NCBI RefSeq assembly: GCF_036416795.1
Contig: NZ_CP143867.1
Coordinates: 1,178,001-1,242,000 of the forward strand
Direction of reading: 5' to 3'
Source of the DNA: Bacteroides sp. MSB163
Lineage (GTDB): Bacteria > Bacteroidota > Bacteroidia > Bacteroidales > Bacteroidaceae
DNA length: 64,000 nucleotides
Shown here: one piece after another, positions 53,887 through 63,626 of the stretch
Layout: each line of letters starts with the position of its first letter
Numbering within the stretch: the first letter of the stretch is position 1
Translations under genes and position numbers: made by a program
Notes under the pieces: model-generated
Database searches by the model: none
Told to the model about the DNA's origin: nothing
Seen by the model: only the letters and a program-made list of their open reading frames with translations

Positions 53887-56109
53887 CTACTTTAATTCAA
53901 AAGGAACAATGCCTTTAATATCCGCTGCCGAAGCTGCAATAATGGCTTCAAACTTACCCGGTTCGGCTATCCAGGCATGTTGGGCGTCGTCGAAGAAACT
54001 CAAGGCTTCTTTGTCGATGGTGAAGGTAACTTCTTTCTCTTCGCCCGGAGCCAGTTTCACTTTCTTGAAGCCTTTCAGCTCCTTAACGGGACGGGGCAGA
54101 CTGGACTTCTTATCGCTGATATACAACTGCACAACTTCTTGACCCTCGCGGTCACCCGTATTCTTTACGGTTACGGTAAAGGAAATCTGATCAGCAGCAG
54201 ACATCACTTTCTTGTCAGCGACAGGTTTGCCATACGCAAATGTCGTATAAGAAAGTCCGTGTCCGAAGGGGAATAAGGGCTTCACCTTCTTTTGTTTATC
54301 AGCCCAACGATAACCTACGAAGATACCTTCGTTATATTTCATATCCACCACTTCCTTGCTACGGTCGCCAAAGTACTCGCCAAGGCTGTGGGCCGGCACA
54401 TCTTCCAGACGGGCGGGAAAAGTGAAAGGCAGCTTACCGGAAGGATTAGCATCCCCCATCAATACGGCGGCAATCGAATTTCCGGCTTCAGAGCCCAGGA
54501 ACCAGGCTTGCAATACCGAAGGAACTTCCGCAATCCAGGGCATCGCCACGGCATTGCCGGAAACATTCACAACAATCAGATTCTTATTGGCTTTTGCCAA
54601 AGCGGAGATGACATCATCCTGTGCATAAGGCAGGCCAAGGGCTTTACGGTCGGAGTCTTCACAATCCTGATTGTTGCTCTTATTCAGTCCGCCAATAAAG
54701 ATAACATAATCAGCATCCGCCGCAACTTTTACGGCTTCGGCTATCAATTCCTCGGGCGTACGGTCGTCCTTCAGGTTCTGCCCTGTTACCACACCATTAT
54801 ACTCACCTGTCGCATCACCCACGTAACCGCGGGCGTAAACCACTTCTGCCTTATCGCCCACACGGTTCCGGATGCCATCCAACGGTGAAAGTTCACGTTG
54901 CACTTTCAAAGAGGAACTGCCACCGCCTACGGTCATCATCTTCACGGCATTCTCACCGATAACGGCAATCTTTTTCGCTTTGTTCAGGTCGATAGGCAAT
55001 ACGCCACCGTTGTTTTGCAACAACACAATGCCCTCTTCACCAATGCGGCGTGCCGCCTCATAATGTTCGGGAGAAAGTATGGAACCTAAAGGACGGTTCG
55101 CATCCATCGTGGTGCGGAATGCCAGACGCAGGATACGGCGCACCTTGTCGTCCAGTTCTTCCGTACCTACCTTACCGGACTTAATACGTTCGAGATAAGG
55201 CATGGCCAGATAATAATTATCGTAAGCATTGCTATGCCCGTTGGAAAGGCCATCCGTCCAGCTGCCGAACTCCATATCGAGGCCGTTCGTGATAGCCTGG
55301 TCGGTATCGTGCGTGCCGCCCCAGTCGGAAACGACTACGCCATCAAAGCCCCATTCACCTTTCAGAATATCGTTCAGCAGATATTGGTTGTGGCAGGCAT
55401 GCTGGCCTTTATACAGATTGTAAGCACCCATAATAGACCACGTTTTGCCTTCCTGAACGGCTGCCTTGAAAGCAGGCAGGTAGATTTCATAAAGGGCACG
55501 GTCGTCTACGATGACGTTGGTGGTGTGGCGGTTGATTTCCTGATTGTTCAGCGCATAGTGTTTCACACAGGCAGCTACGCCATTCTGCTGCACGCCTTGC
55601 ACATAGGGAACTACCATACGGGAAGCCAGATATGGATCTTCGCCCATGTACTCAAAGTTACGTCCGTTCAGCGGTGTACGGTAGATGTTGACTCCGGGGC
55701 CTAAAAGGACGGTCTTGTTGCGATAACGCGCTTCCTCACCGATGCTTTTTCCATAAAGCATGGACATATCGGGATTCCAGGTAGCTGCCAGGCAGGTCAA
55801 AGCCGGAAAAGCCACACAGGAGTCGTTGGTCCATCCTGCCTGATCCCATTCATCCCAAAGAACCTCAGGGCGGATACCGTGAGGTCCGTCCGTCATCCAG
55901 AATTCAGGAATACCCAAACGGGGCACGCCCGGACTGCTGAATTTACTTTGCGCATGCAGCATAGCCACCTTTTCTTCGATAGTCAGCCTTTTCAACGCAT
56001 CTTCTACCCTTTCTTCAATAGGCTTGGTCGCATCCAGATATGCTGGTTTCTGCTGTGCAAAAAGCGGGAGAGCAACAGCAAACGCCAAACCGAACAATAC
56101 TTTCTTCAT
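53887..56109 (-). CDS. GH3 beta-glucosidase-like enzyme
   Basis: 740 residues from the ATG at 56109, which gives a signal peptide (LFGLAFAVALPLFAQ). GH3 core: WMTDGPHGIRPE, GRNFEYMGEDPYLASRM, CVKHYALNNQE, nucleophile Asp in FDGVVVSDWGGTHD, then the second alpha/beta domain, and a C-terminal fibronectin-III-like domain (FTVTVKNTGDREGQEVVQLY). It removes beta-linked glucose from oligosaccharide ends in the periplasm. Last of the three-gene run GH30-GH5-GH3. Confidence 0.9.
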   Translation of the reverse strand: MKKVLFGLAFAVALPLFAQQKPAYLDATKPIEERVEDALKRLTIEEKVAMLHAQSKFSSPGVPRLGIPEFWMTDGPHGIRPEVLWDEWDQAGWTNDSCVAFPALTCLAATWNPDMSMLYGKSIGEEARYRNKTVLLGPGVNIYRTPLNGRNFEYMGEDPYLASRMVVPYVQGVQQNGVAACVKHYALNNQEINRHTTNVIVDDRALYEIYLPAFKAAVQEGKTWSIMGAYNLYKGQHACHNQYLLNDILKGEWGFDGVVVSDWGGTHDTDQAITNGLDMEFGSWTDGLSNGHSNAYDNYYLAMPYLERIKSGKVGTEELDDKVRRILRLAFRTTMDANRPLGSILSPEHYEAARRIGEEGIVLLQNNGGVLPIDLNKAKKIAVIGENAVKMMTVGGGSSSLKVQRELSPLDGIRNRVGDKAEVVYARGYVGDATGEYNGVVTGQNLKDDRTPEELIAEAVKVAADADYVIFIGGLNKSNNQDCEDSDRKALGLPYAQDDVISALAKANKNLIVVNVSGNAVAMPWIAEVPSVLQAWFLGSEAGNSIAAVLMGDANPSGKLPFTFPARLEDVPAHSLGEYFGDRSKEVVDMKYNEGIFVGYRWADKQKKVKPLFPFGHGLSYTTFAYGKPVADKKVMSAADQISFTVTVKNTGDREGQEVVQLYISDKKSSLPRPVKELKGFKKVKLAPGEEKEVTFTIDKEALSFFDDAQHAWIAEPGKFEAIIAASAADIKGIVPFELK

Positions 56110-56194
56110 ATTGATATTTATTAATAAGTACTCAATCAAAATTAATCCGTAATATAAATGATAATTTAGCGGTGTGGTTTACGGGGTATCTCCA

Positions 56195-57442
56195 TTATTT
56201 CATACCTAACGATTGTATATATCCTTCCTGTACCACACAGTTTTTCAGCTTGCAAGCCTCGATGAAATCCATCATTGCCTTGCGTGCCATTACCTGATCG
56301 GGACGTGCATCGCGGATTTCCTTGTAGGAAGTACGCAGAGCTTCAGAGAAATAAACGATATTCGCCCAATTCTCCGGAGGAGTGATACCGACGAAGCTGG
56401 AACCATCCATCTTCTTATACGGCCAGAAAGTATAACCGATATTATTTTCACGCATCGTCTGGCAGAAAGCGGCCTGCCATTCATCCGTGTTATGGCCTAT
56501 TTCGCCCATATACATCGGCAGATTCACTTTGTCACGGAAATCAATAATACTCTGGATAGCTTCTTTTGTAGGATCGCCTCCGTAGCGATGGCAGGTGTAC
56601 ATTATCTTATCATCGAACTTAGAATCCGTAAACGGCTTGAAGTTACCGTTCCATTGTGCACCACCCAACAGAATAATATGGTTGGTATCCACCTCACGGA
56701 TAGCTGCTACACCCTTCTTATAGATATCCTCCAGCTTGCCGTTCAGTTCTTCCATATTAGGAAAGTACGGAGCAATGGGCTCATTGAAAAGCTCATAACC
56801 CAGAATCACCGGTTCATTTTTATAACGATCTGCAATCTTGCGCCAAATGTCGCAATACAACTGCTGACTCGTTTCACTTTCAAACAGCCAGGGATATCCG
56901 TAACTATCGTCGATATTATCACCTGTCTGTCCGCCCGGAGCATCGTGCATATCGAGAATCAGATAGAGGTCCGCTTCACGGCACCATTCCACTACACTGT
57001 CCACACGGGCAAAGCCATCCTGAGCGGTGGTCAGTCCCATAAAATCCTCATCGGTGAAGAGTTTATAATGGAAGGGGAGGCGGATAGTGTTCGCACCTGT
57101 GTTTTTGATGAACTGTACGTCCTCACGGGTAATGTAATTGTCTTTAAATGCTTTCCAGAACTCAGCGGTAAAGTCGGGTCCCACCAGCTGGCTGAACATT
57201 TCATTGATGAAACGGGGCGAGTTGGTCTTGCTGAACTTGAACATATATCCTTCCGGGTTCAGCCAGTTACCCAGATTGGTACCCATGATAAAGAGTTTTG
57301 TACCATCGGGCTTTATCAGATCTTGCCCTTGAATTGTTACAAACGCGGCAGATTCCTGTGTTTTTTCTGCCTTTTCACCGCAACTGCCTAACATCAGGGA
57401 GGCGGCAAGGAGGGATGTACCCACTAAAATTGATTTGAACAT
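56195..57442 (-). CDS. GH5 family glycoside hydrolase lipoprotein
   Basis: 415 residues. Lipobox ASLMLGSCGEK, so anchored at a membrane, perhaps exposed. GH5 landmarks: FIMGTNLGNWLNPEG, NTIRLPFHYKLFT, acid/base Glu in GYELFNEPIAPYF, nucleophile Glu in PMYMGEIGHNTDEW. The subfamily cannot be named safely. Acts on beta-glucan- or beta-mannan-like chains in the family at large; the GH3 and GH30 partners point to a beta-glucan. Lies 85 nt from GH3 and 18 nt from GH30. Confidence 0.88.
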   Translation of the reverse strand: MFKSILVGTSLLAASLMLGSCGEKAEKTQESAAFVTIQGQDLIKPDGTKLFIMGTNLGNWLNPEGYMFKFSKTNSPRFINEMFSQLVGPDFTAEFWKAFKDNYITREDVQFIKNTGANTIRLPFHYKLFTDEDFMGLTTAQDGFARVDSVVEWCREADLYLILDMHDAPGGQTGDNIDDSYGYPWLFESETSQQLYCDIWRKIADRYKNEPVILGYELFNEPIAPYFPNMEELNGKLEDIYKKGVAAIREVDTNHIILLGGAQWNGNFKPFTDSKFDDKIMYTCHRYGGDPTKEAIQSIIDFRDKVNLPMYMGEIGHNTDEWQAAFCQTMRENNIGYTFWPYKKMDGSSFVGITPPENWANIVYFSEALRTSYKEIRDARPDQVMARKAMMDFIEACKLKNCVVQEGYIQSLGMK

Positions 57443-57460
57443 GGTATTATAAATATAAGA

Positions 57461-58936
57461 TTATTTCTTCCAGCGATAAGATGCCACAGCCTTGGCAGGC
57501 ACTACACAATCCACGCAATTCTTTCCGTCCGTTACTGTCAGTCTGGCTTCAGAGGTTCCTTCATTCAACAGCACAAAAGCCACGGTTCCATCGGGATTTT
57601 CGAACGCAGAGTACATCAAGCCTTTCTCTGCCACGCCTTTGCTTTCGATACGGACTGCACCCGGTTTCACCACAGACGACAGGTGGCCGATGATGTAATA
57701 ATGAGAATTATAAGTCATCGTCCTGTAGTCTTCACGACTGATATCGACCGCACCGTAGCAGGTCTTACATCCTCCTTCACGCCAGGGACCACGCTCATTA
57801 TCCAGCATCAGATTCCAGACAATAACGCCTTTACACCAGTTGTTTACCGTTCCGAGGGCTACTTCACGCATATCTTCCATCAGTCGTTTTTCAAGATTGC
57901 GCCCGTCATTCCACATACCGATAGAAGTTTCGGTGAAGATCAGTTCCTTGTCAGGACGTTTCTGTTGGATATTGTTCAGTTCTTCGCGCCTGCCACCATA
58001 ATTGTGATAAGCGGCTCCGGTGAGGAAAGCGGCAGCTACTTCATCATCATATATCTTAACGGGGTATTGTTGCTGATCGGCCATGTTATCGTAGTTGTAA
58101 TTATGATCGAAAGCATAAATCTTCGTATCCAGTCCGGCAGCCTTGAAAGCAGGGCCAAGAGCGTCGCGCACAAAGGCCAGTTCTTCTTTCCAACCCATGA
58201 ACAAAGATGCGGAATTACCCCTGTTCAACGGTTCATTCTGTGGAGTGACGGAATAAATATCAATACCTTCTTTACGAAATGCCTCAATCCATTTCACGAA
58301 GTAAGTGGCATAATCCCGATAGTAATCCGGATTCAGTTGTCCGCTTGTCCAGGAGTCGAAGGGCTTCTTTTCCTCCAGGTTATTCACCTTCATCCATTTA
58401 GGGCATGTCCACGGAGAGCCCAGTATCTTAATGGTGGGATTAATCGCCAGAATATCTTTTAAGATAGGTATTACGTATTCTTTTTCTTCGGTCTGCAAGG
58501 CAAAGTTTTCAATGCCTTTCGTATCGCAGCAGGTATATTCGCTCAGTGAGAAATCGGAGCAGCCTATGGAAATACGGATATAGCTGAAGCCCAGTCCGTC
58601 TTTATCCGAAAAAGTTTCGGTAAGAAACTTCGCACGGTCGGCAGGTGTCATTTGCATCAGATTGTAGCAGGTAGAACCGGTCACGGCAGCACCGAAACCG
58701 TCCATCTCCTGAAATTTCACCTTCGGATTCAGGGTGATTACGGATTCAAACGCCGGAGTTTTAGAGAGCTTCTGAGCAGTGTGATTAAAGCTTTGCTGAC
58801 GGTCGGCAGTCGTGATGTACACATCTGCTTTCTTCTTTCCTGCCGCATTTTCGTCCAATGAAGCGGAAGTCTCGGCACAAGCCGTAATGGCAGCGAATAA
58901 ACAGCATCCTAATAAAAGAGGTAGTTTCAAGTTCAT
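57461..58936 (-). CDS. GH30 family glycoside hydrolase lipoprotein
   Basis: 491 residues. Lipobox FAAITACAE. GH30 landmarks: FQEMDGFGAAVTGSTCYNL, acid/base Glu in YSVTPQNEPLN, nucleophile Glu in LIFTETSIGMW, and a C-terminal beta-sandwich ending VPAKAVASYRWKK. The family includes beta-1,6-glucanases, glucosylceramidases and xylanases; this sequence looks like the glucosidase/beta-1,6-glucanase branch, but the subfamily is inference. A -7 element lies at 58969-58976. First gene of the run. Confidence 0.88.
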   Translation of the reverse strand: MNLKLPLLLGCCLFAAITACAETSASLDENAAGKKKADVYITTADRQQSFNHTAQKLSKTPAFESVITLNPKVKFQEMDGFGAAVTGSTCYNLMQMTPADRAKFLTETFSDKDGLGFSYIRISIGCSDFSLSEYTCCDTKGIENFALQTEEKEYVIPILKDILAINPTIKILGSPWTCPKWMKVNNLEEKKPFDSWTSGQLNPDYYRDYATYFVKWIEAFRKEGIDIYSVTPQNEPLNRGNSASLFMGWKEELAFVRDALGPAFKAAGLDTKIYAFDHNYNYDNMADQQQYPVKIYDDEVAAAFLTGAAYHNYGGRREELNNIQQKRPDKELIFTETSIGMWNDGRNLEKRLMEDMREVALGTVNNWCKGVIVWNLMLDNERGPWREGGCKTCYGAVDISREDYRTMTYNSHYYIIGHLSSVVKPGAVRIESKGVAEKGLMYSAFENPDGTVAFVLLNEGTSEARLTVTDGKNCVDCVVPAKAVASYRWKK

Positions 58937-58968
58937 GGTATGTTTTTCAAGGGTTAATTAATCTTCCA

Positions 58969-58976
58969 CAAAGGTA
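58969..58976 (-). promoter_or_regulatory. Promoter -7 element for the GH30-GH5-GH3 run
   Basis: Minus strand TACCTTTG fits TAnnTTTG. No -33 TTTG at the expected distance. Confidence 0.5.
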
Positions 58977-59123
58977 GGCAAGATAGAGACAGTATGCACC
59001 TCCGGTTTATCAAGATGTGGATATGATGAAAGCACGCAGAACGATAACAGACTAAATAACAAGACAATAAGTTTGGGATGAGAAAGTAAAAAAGTGGATG
59101 AGCAGGAAAGAAATGACGTATGT

Positions 59124-60716
59124 TTAGCGTATCTTCATAACGCACATTTCAAAGTCATCCCGCGAGACGCACGCTTTATTTTTCACTTTAGCGCGGTAAT
59201 TATAGATTGTATTGACGGAATAACGAAGGAACTCGGCAATCTGCGAACTATCGTCAATACCCAGACGGATCAAGGCAAAAATACGCAATTCTGTATTCAG
59301 CAGTTCGCCCTTGCGGAGTATAATCCGTTCTTCAGGCTGCAACAACTGATTGAACTTTTCTACAAAGTCAGGGAAAAGATGGAGGAAGGCAGTATCGAAG
59401 TTCTCGTACAGTTCCTTCAGATCAGTGTCAAGCACATCTCTTGAACGCACCATTTTCAGCAGTTCTTCCGTTTGTCCGCCGGAAAGCTTTTTGTTGACCA
59501 TGCGACGGTAAGCATCCAGACGGTCGATATAGGTAGAACATAGTTTCAGGAAACGACCGATGTATTCCTCCTTTATATGATTGGACATCTGCAACTGTTC
59601 ATTGGCCTGTTCCAGATGACCGCGGGCTATGGAAAGATGCTTCATCTGCCGATATATCCAGATGATAGCCATAACCAGCAACAGGGACAGGATACTGATC
59701 ATCCAAAGATAAAAGCGCAGACGGTCGTTCTGCTTCTCCTGCATGGCCTGATAGGTAAGATCTATGAGCGACAGAATACCTGCCGTCTGCAAGCTGCGGC
59801 TACGGGCATTGTAGTGGTTGGTTTCATCCCACGAGAAGCGAATGTAGCGGTAAGCACATTCAATGTCTCCTTCTTCATAAAGCAGTTGCGCCAAGGTCCA
59901 CAAGGAAGCATGATCGGTAATTGCCAGCCGGACATCTGTCAAAGCAGACAAAGCCAGATAATACTTTTCCTGCTGTCTGTCTCCCAACCTACGGTAAAGC
60001 AGGGAACGGTGGTAAGTGACCAACGCATATTCCGGGGTATCGGGACGTATGCCCGCCAAACGGCTATCATTTATCTTCAAAGCCTCCTCCAATTGACCGG
60101 AGCCGGCGGCTTTCATCTCTTTACGTTCCAGATAGAGGGCGGAGGCAGGAGAAAGCACCTGCATCAGAGAGTCTCCATATGCGGCGGACAAGCCGTAATA
60201 ACGACTGCGCCGGAAGGTATCCTGCGTATACGCCCCCAATTCATTGTACAAATGGCGGTAACATTCATAATAATCGGGTAACAAACGGGGAGAAAGCTCA
60301 GAGGGATTTATCTTTTCCAGATCTTCGGAAGCTTCTTTATACATACCTGCCGCTGACATCAGATGCGCCCTCCGGATACGGGTTTCATCTGCTGCATCCT
60401 GCTCACCGTGCTGTTGTGCCCAGCGCAGGTTACGGCTCAGATAGTAAAGGGCGGAGTCGCAGATGTATGCTTTGTATTCTTGATACATCTCCGCATTCAG
60501 CCGGAAGAACTTCGGGGTTTCCGAACCGGTCTGTACCAATTGCTGCCTCAACGCCTCAATACGGGATTCCCGTACTGCCACATATTCTTTGTGCTTACCG
60601 ATGGCTACGTCCAAAGCATCAGTCCATCCACCCATTGCAGGAACATCGGCCGGAGCCGACATTCCGTGAATGCCAACTAAAGCCAGGCCTAGAAATATCA
60701 GCAGTTTTATCTTCAT
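59124..60716 (-). CDS. DUF6377 membrane regulator with LuxR-type HTH
   Basis: 530 residues from the ATG at 60716, which opens directly into a signal peptide (IKLLIFLGLALVGIHGMSA). About 300 residues of TPR-like helices follow (ALDVAIGKHKEYVAVRESRI, YYLSRNLRWAQQHGEQDAA), then one transmembrane helix (YLWMISILSLLLVMAIIW), a coiled coil and a C-terminal HTH (SSQIAEFLRYSVNTIYNYRA). This is the DUF6377 layout. Lying upstream on the same strand as the GH30 run, it probably controls it in response to a periplasmic signal. Confidence 0.82.
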   Translation of the reverse strand: MKIKLLIFLGLALVGIHGMSAPADVPAMGGWTDALDVAIGKHKEYVAVRESRIEALRQQLVQTGSETPKFFRLNAEMYQEYKAYICDSALYYLSRNLRWAQQHGEQDAADETRIRRAHLMSAAGMYKEASEDLEKINPSELSPRLLPDYYECYRHLYNELGAYTQDTFRRSRYYGLSAAYGDSLMQVLSPASALYLERKEMKAAGSGQLEEALKINDSRLAGIRPDTPEYALVTYHRSLLYRRLGDRQQEKYYLALSALTDVRLAITDHASLWTLAQLLYEEGDIECAYRYIRFSWDETNHYNARSRSLQTAGILSLIDLTYQAMQEKQNDRLRFYLWMISILSLLLVMAIIWIYRQMKHLSIARGHLEQANEQLQMSNHIKEEYIGRFLKLCSTYIDRLDAYRRMVNKKLSGGQTEELLKMVRSRDVLDTDLKELYENFDTAFLHLFPDFVEKFNQLLQPEERIILRKGELLNTELRIFALIRLGIDDSSQIAEFLRYSVNTIYNYRAKVKNKACVSRDDFEMCVMKIR

Positions 60717-60744
60717 AGGGGACAAATATAAAAAATTTGTTTCC

Positions 60745-60752
60745 TATATTTG
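60745..60752 (+). promoter_or_regulatory. Promoter -7 element for the DUF5009 gene
   Basis: TATATTTG fits TAnnTTTG, with a transcription start near 60759 and a leader of about 20 nt. A minus-strand TATATTTG at 60723-60730 may serve the regulator, but it would place the start almost on its ATG. Confidence 0.5.
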
Positions 60753-60780
60753 CAGCATTAACCCCCAAATGTATTCTATA

Positions 60781-61965
60781 ATGAAAAACTTAACACCTCA
60801 ACGAGTGGCGGCGGTCGATGTATTCCGCGCGCTTACTATGTTCCTAATGCTCTTTGTGAATGATATTCCCGGTCTGAAAAACATCCCCCACTGGCTTAAA
60901 CATGCCGAAATGAACGAAGATATGCTGGGTTTTTCCGACACTATTTTCCCCGCATTCTTGTTCTGTATGGGTATGTCCGTTTCTTTTGCCATACAAAACC
61001 GTTACCGGAAAGGTGACACTACTTTGCAGGTCATTGCGCACGTCTTCTGGCGTACGGTGGCACTGATTGCAATGGGACTGTTTTCGCTCAATTCGGGCGG
61101 CATCGAAGGAGGCCTCTCCCATCAATGGTTCACAATACTGATGGTTGTCGGTTTCTTCCTGGTCTGGGCGGTTTATCCCAAGGCCGAAGGTTCCAAAAAG
61201 TACCTTTTCATCGCAATGAAAGTTGTCGGAGTCGCACTGCTGGCGTTCCTTGTACTGTATAAAGATTTAAGCGGAAAACCTTTCCATCAAGGTTGGTGGG
61301 GCATACTGGGACTTATCGGTTGGACATACGTGGTTTGTGCCGGTATTTATCTGTTTACCCGCGAGAGTTTACGTAAAAATGTAATTGCATGGCTGGTGGT
61401 TGTGCTGCTTGCCGTAATCAGCCATTCCAGCCTGATACCGCAGGAGTACGGATTGCGTGTCATCCTGCTGCCTTTCATCCCCAGTGACTGGACACTGCAT
61501 GCATTCGGCATGTCGGGCGTGCTCACTTCGCTGTTGATGCAGAAATATGCCGACCGCGAACATCCGCGTAAGTTCATCACTATGCTTTGTGTATTGGGTG
61601 CTGTCATGCTCATTGCCGCACTTTGCTCGCATCCTTACTGGATTATCTCGAAGATACAGGCCACTCCGAGCTGGTTGTTCTATTGCCTTGCCGCATTCTT
61701 CCCGCTGTTCGGATTGTTCTATTGGCTGACGGATGTGAAAGGCAAAACGCCGTGGTTCGATATCATCAAACCCGCCGGAACTGCAACACTGACATGCTAT
61801 ATCATTCCTTATCTATGGTATTCCGTACAGCAGTTATTAGGGTTGTACTATCCCGAAGTGCTGAATGCCGGTACACCAGGTTTACTGCGTTCGCTCATAT
61901 TCTCCCTCATCATTGTCCAACTGACCGGGTTGCTGGTGAAGGCTAAAATAAAACTGAAAGTATAA
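60781..61965 (+). CDS. DUF5009 polytopic membrane protein, acyltransferase-like
   Basis: 394 residues from the ATG at 60781; an ATG at 60769 adds four. About ten to eleven hydrophobic segments. RVAAVDVFRALTMFLMLFVN and the FPAFLFCMGMSVSFAIQNRY region match DUF5009 and the heparan-alpha-glucosaminide N-acetyltransferase-like superfamily, which moves acyl groups across a membrane to sugars. Acyltransferase activity is inference. A longer frame upstream overlaps the divergent regulator and is not used because the -7 element at 60745 lies inside it. The queH gene starts 12 nt after the stop, so they may be co-transcribed. Confidence 0.8.
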   Translation: MKNLTPQRVAAVDVFRALTMFLMLFVNDIPGLKNIPHWLKHAEMNEDMLGFSDTIFPAFLFCMGMSVSFAIQNRYRKGDTTLQVIAHVFWRTVALIAMGLFSLNSGGIEGGLSHQWFTILMVVGFFLVWAVYPKAEGSKKYLFIAMKVVGVALLAFLVLYKDLSGKPFHQGWWGILGLIGWTYVVCAGIYLFTRESLRKNVIAWLVVVLLAVISHSSLIPQEYGLRVILLPFIPSDWTLHAFGMSGVLTSLLMQKYADREHPRKFITMLCVLGAVMLIAALCSHPYWIISKIQATPSWLFYCLAAFFPLFGLFYWLTDVKGKTPWFDIIKPAGTATLTCYIIPYLWYSVQQLLGLYYPEVLNAGTPGLLRSLIFSLIIVQLTGLLVKAKIKLKV

Positions 61966-61977
61966 CTTATAAGATTT

Positions 61978-62556
61978 ATGTTAAAGTTACAAACTCCCAA
62001 CAACGAAAACAAGGTGCTGCTTCATTCCTGTTGCGCACCTTGTTCTTCCGCCATTATCGAATGTCTGCTTGCCAACGACATCCGTCCTACCGTATTTTAT
62101 TATAATCCCAATATTTACCCTCAGGAAGAGTACGAAATCCGGAAAGCCGAAGCCATCCGCTACGTCCAGGGTCTTGGACTCGACTTCATTGATGGTGACT
62201 ATGATTACCAGTTGTGGCGTTCGTCCATGCAGGGTATGGAAAACGAACCCGAACGTGGCAGCCGTTGCCTGAAATGTTTCACCCACCGACTGACGGAGAC
62301 CGCCCGGTATGCTTCAGAACATGGCTTCACCCTGTTCACCACCACCCTCGCCTCTTCCCGCTGGAAAAGCCTCGACCAGATAAATGAGGCGGGACACCGT
62401 GCCTCCTCCCTCTATCCCGGTACCACCTTCTGGGAACAGAACTGGCGAAAAGGAGGATTACAGGACCGGAGGAACCAACTTCTTAAAGAACATGAATTCT
62501 ATAATCAGCAGTATTGCGGTTGTGAGTTCAGTATGCGGAGGCTTGAAACAACTTGA
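61978..62556 (+). CDS. queH: Epoxyqueuosine reductase QueH
   Basis: 192 residues, normal for QueH. It reduces epoxyqueuosine to queuosine in tRNA, using an iron-sulfur cluster. Cys pairs HSCCAPCSS near residue 18, FYYNPNIYPQEEYEIRK, RGSRCLKCFTHRL, and the C-terminal NQQYCGCEFSMRR are all present. The last ~110 nt have a second, divergent copy at 63528-63626, on the far side of a KilA-N gene. Confidence 0.9.
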   Translation: MLKLQTPNNENKVLLHSCCAPCSSAIIECLLANDIRPTVFYYNPNIYPQEEYEIRKAEAIRYVQGLGLDFIDGDYDYQLWRSSMQGMENEPERGSRCLKCFTHRLTETARYASEHGFTLFTTTLASSRWKSLDQINEAGHRASSLYPGTTFWEQNWRKGGLQDRRNQLLKEHEFYNQQYCGCEFSMRRLETT

Positions 62557-62702
62557 TAATTATATAAACAGTGGTCAAGTATCTATCAGAGGAGCCGTCA
62601 ATCGAATCTACTTCTGGCATTCTTTGAAAGATTGTGTTGGATTATAGAAAAAATTAAAAGGAAAAGCATACCTTTACAGGTGTTTTAAACAGAAGAAACA
62701 AG

Positions 62703-63518
62703 ATGGCTAAGAAAGCAGTACTTCAAGTGAAGGACATTACGATAAGAACCTTACTGCAAAACGGAATAGATTACATTTGCATTACAGATATAGCCCGTCA
62801 GAAAAACCCGATAGAGCCGAAAGATGTCGTTAAGAACTGGATGCGGTTAAAAAACACATTGGAATATCTCGGTTTGTGGGAGAAGCTGAATAATCCGGAC
62901 TTTAAAGGGGTCTAATTCGACCCCCTTTTAGCAGAAGCAGGCAGCAACGCCTTTACCATGAGCCCCACTCGTTGGATTGAAATAACCAGTGCCATTGGCA
63001 TCGTCTCTAAAAATGGGGCAGGTGGAGGTACTTATGCACAACGTGATATTGCATTCAAGTTTGCCAGTTGGGTGTCGGTGGAATTTGAATTATACCTTGT
63101 CAAGGAGTTCCAGCGCCTCAAAGAGCAGGAACAAGCCCAGATAGGATGGAGTGCAAAGCGTGAGTTGTCCAAAATCAACTACCGCATTCACACCGACGCC
63201 ATCCGTCAGAACCTGATCCCAGCAGAAGTTACCCCACAGCAAGCCTTGCGCATCTATGCCAGCGAAGCTGACGTGCTGAACGTAGCCATGTTCGGCATGA
63301 CCGCCCTCGAATGGCGCGACTCGCACCCCGACCTGAAAGGCAACGTGCGCGACTATGCCACGGTGAACGAACTGATCTGCCTCTCGAACATGGAGAACCT
63401 CAATGCCGTATTCATAGGCGAAGGGCTCCCGCAGCACGAACGCCTCGTCCGGCTCAACCAGATAGCCATTCATCAGATGCAGGTGCTGGAAGACGTAAAC
63501 AAGAAACTGCTGCGATAA
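62703..63518 (+). pseudogene. KilA-N/DNA-binding domain gene interrupted by an in-frame stop
   Basis: The reading frame starting at 62703 (KKAVLQVKDITIRTLLQNG, YICITDIARQKNP) is stopped by TAA at 62913-62915 and resumes in the same frame as FDPLLAEAGSNAF to MSPTRWIEITSAIGIVSKN, GGTYAQRDIAFKFASWVSVE and RDYATVNELICLSNMENLNA, ending at 63518. No bases are missing or added, so one substitution explains the break; homologues of this kind have an acidic residue there (GVEFDPLL), consistent with GAA to TAA. Without the stop it would encode about 271 residues of a KilA-N protein, a family common in phages and islands. Confidence 0.85.
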
Positions 63519-63527
63519 GTAGTCGAA

Positions 63528-63626
63528 AAGGCGAACTACAGGATCGACAAAAATCAACTTCTCAAAGAACATGACTTCTACAACCAGCAATATTATGGTT
63601 GTGAGTTCAGTAGGCGCAGGGCCTAA
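63528..63626 (+). pseudogene. queH: Detached copy of the queH 3' end
   Basis: Reads KANYRIDKNQLLKEHDFYNQ then QYYGCEFSRRRA and a stop, aligning with the last 33 codons of queH (KGGLQDRRNQLLKEHEFYNQ, QYCGCEFSMRR). The 16 bases GGTTGTGAGTTCAGTA are identical at 62518-62533 and 63597-63612; elsewhere the copies differ, mostly at third positions. Looks like a leftover original 3' end. Confidence 0.8.

Noticed and set aside
60670..60780. Longer N-terminus for the DUF5009 protein
   Set aside because: It overlaps the divergent regulator and contains the promoter -7 element.
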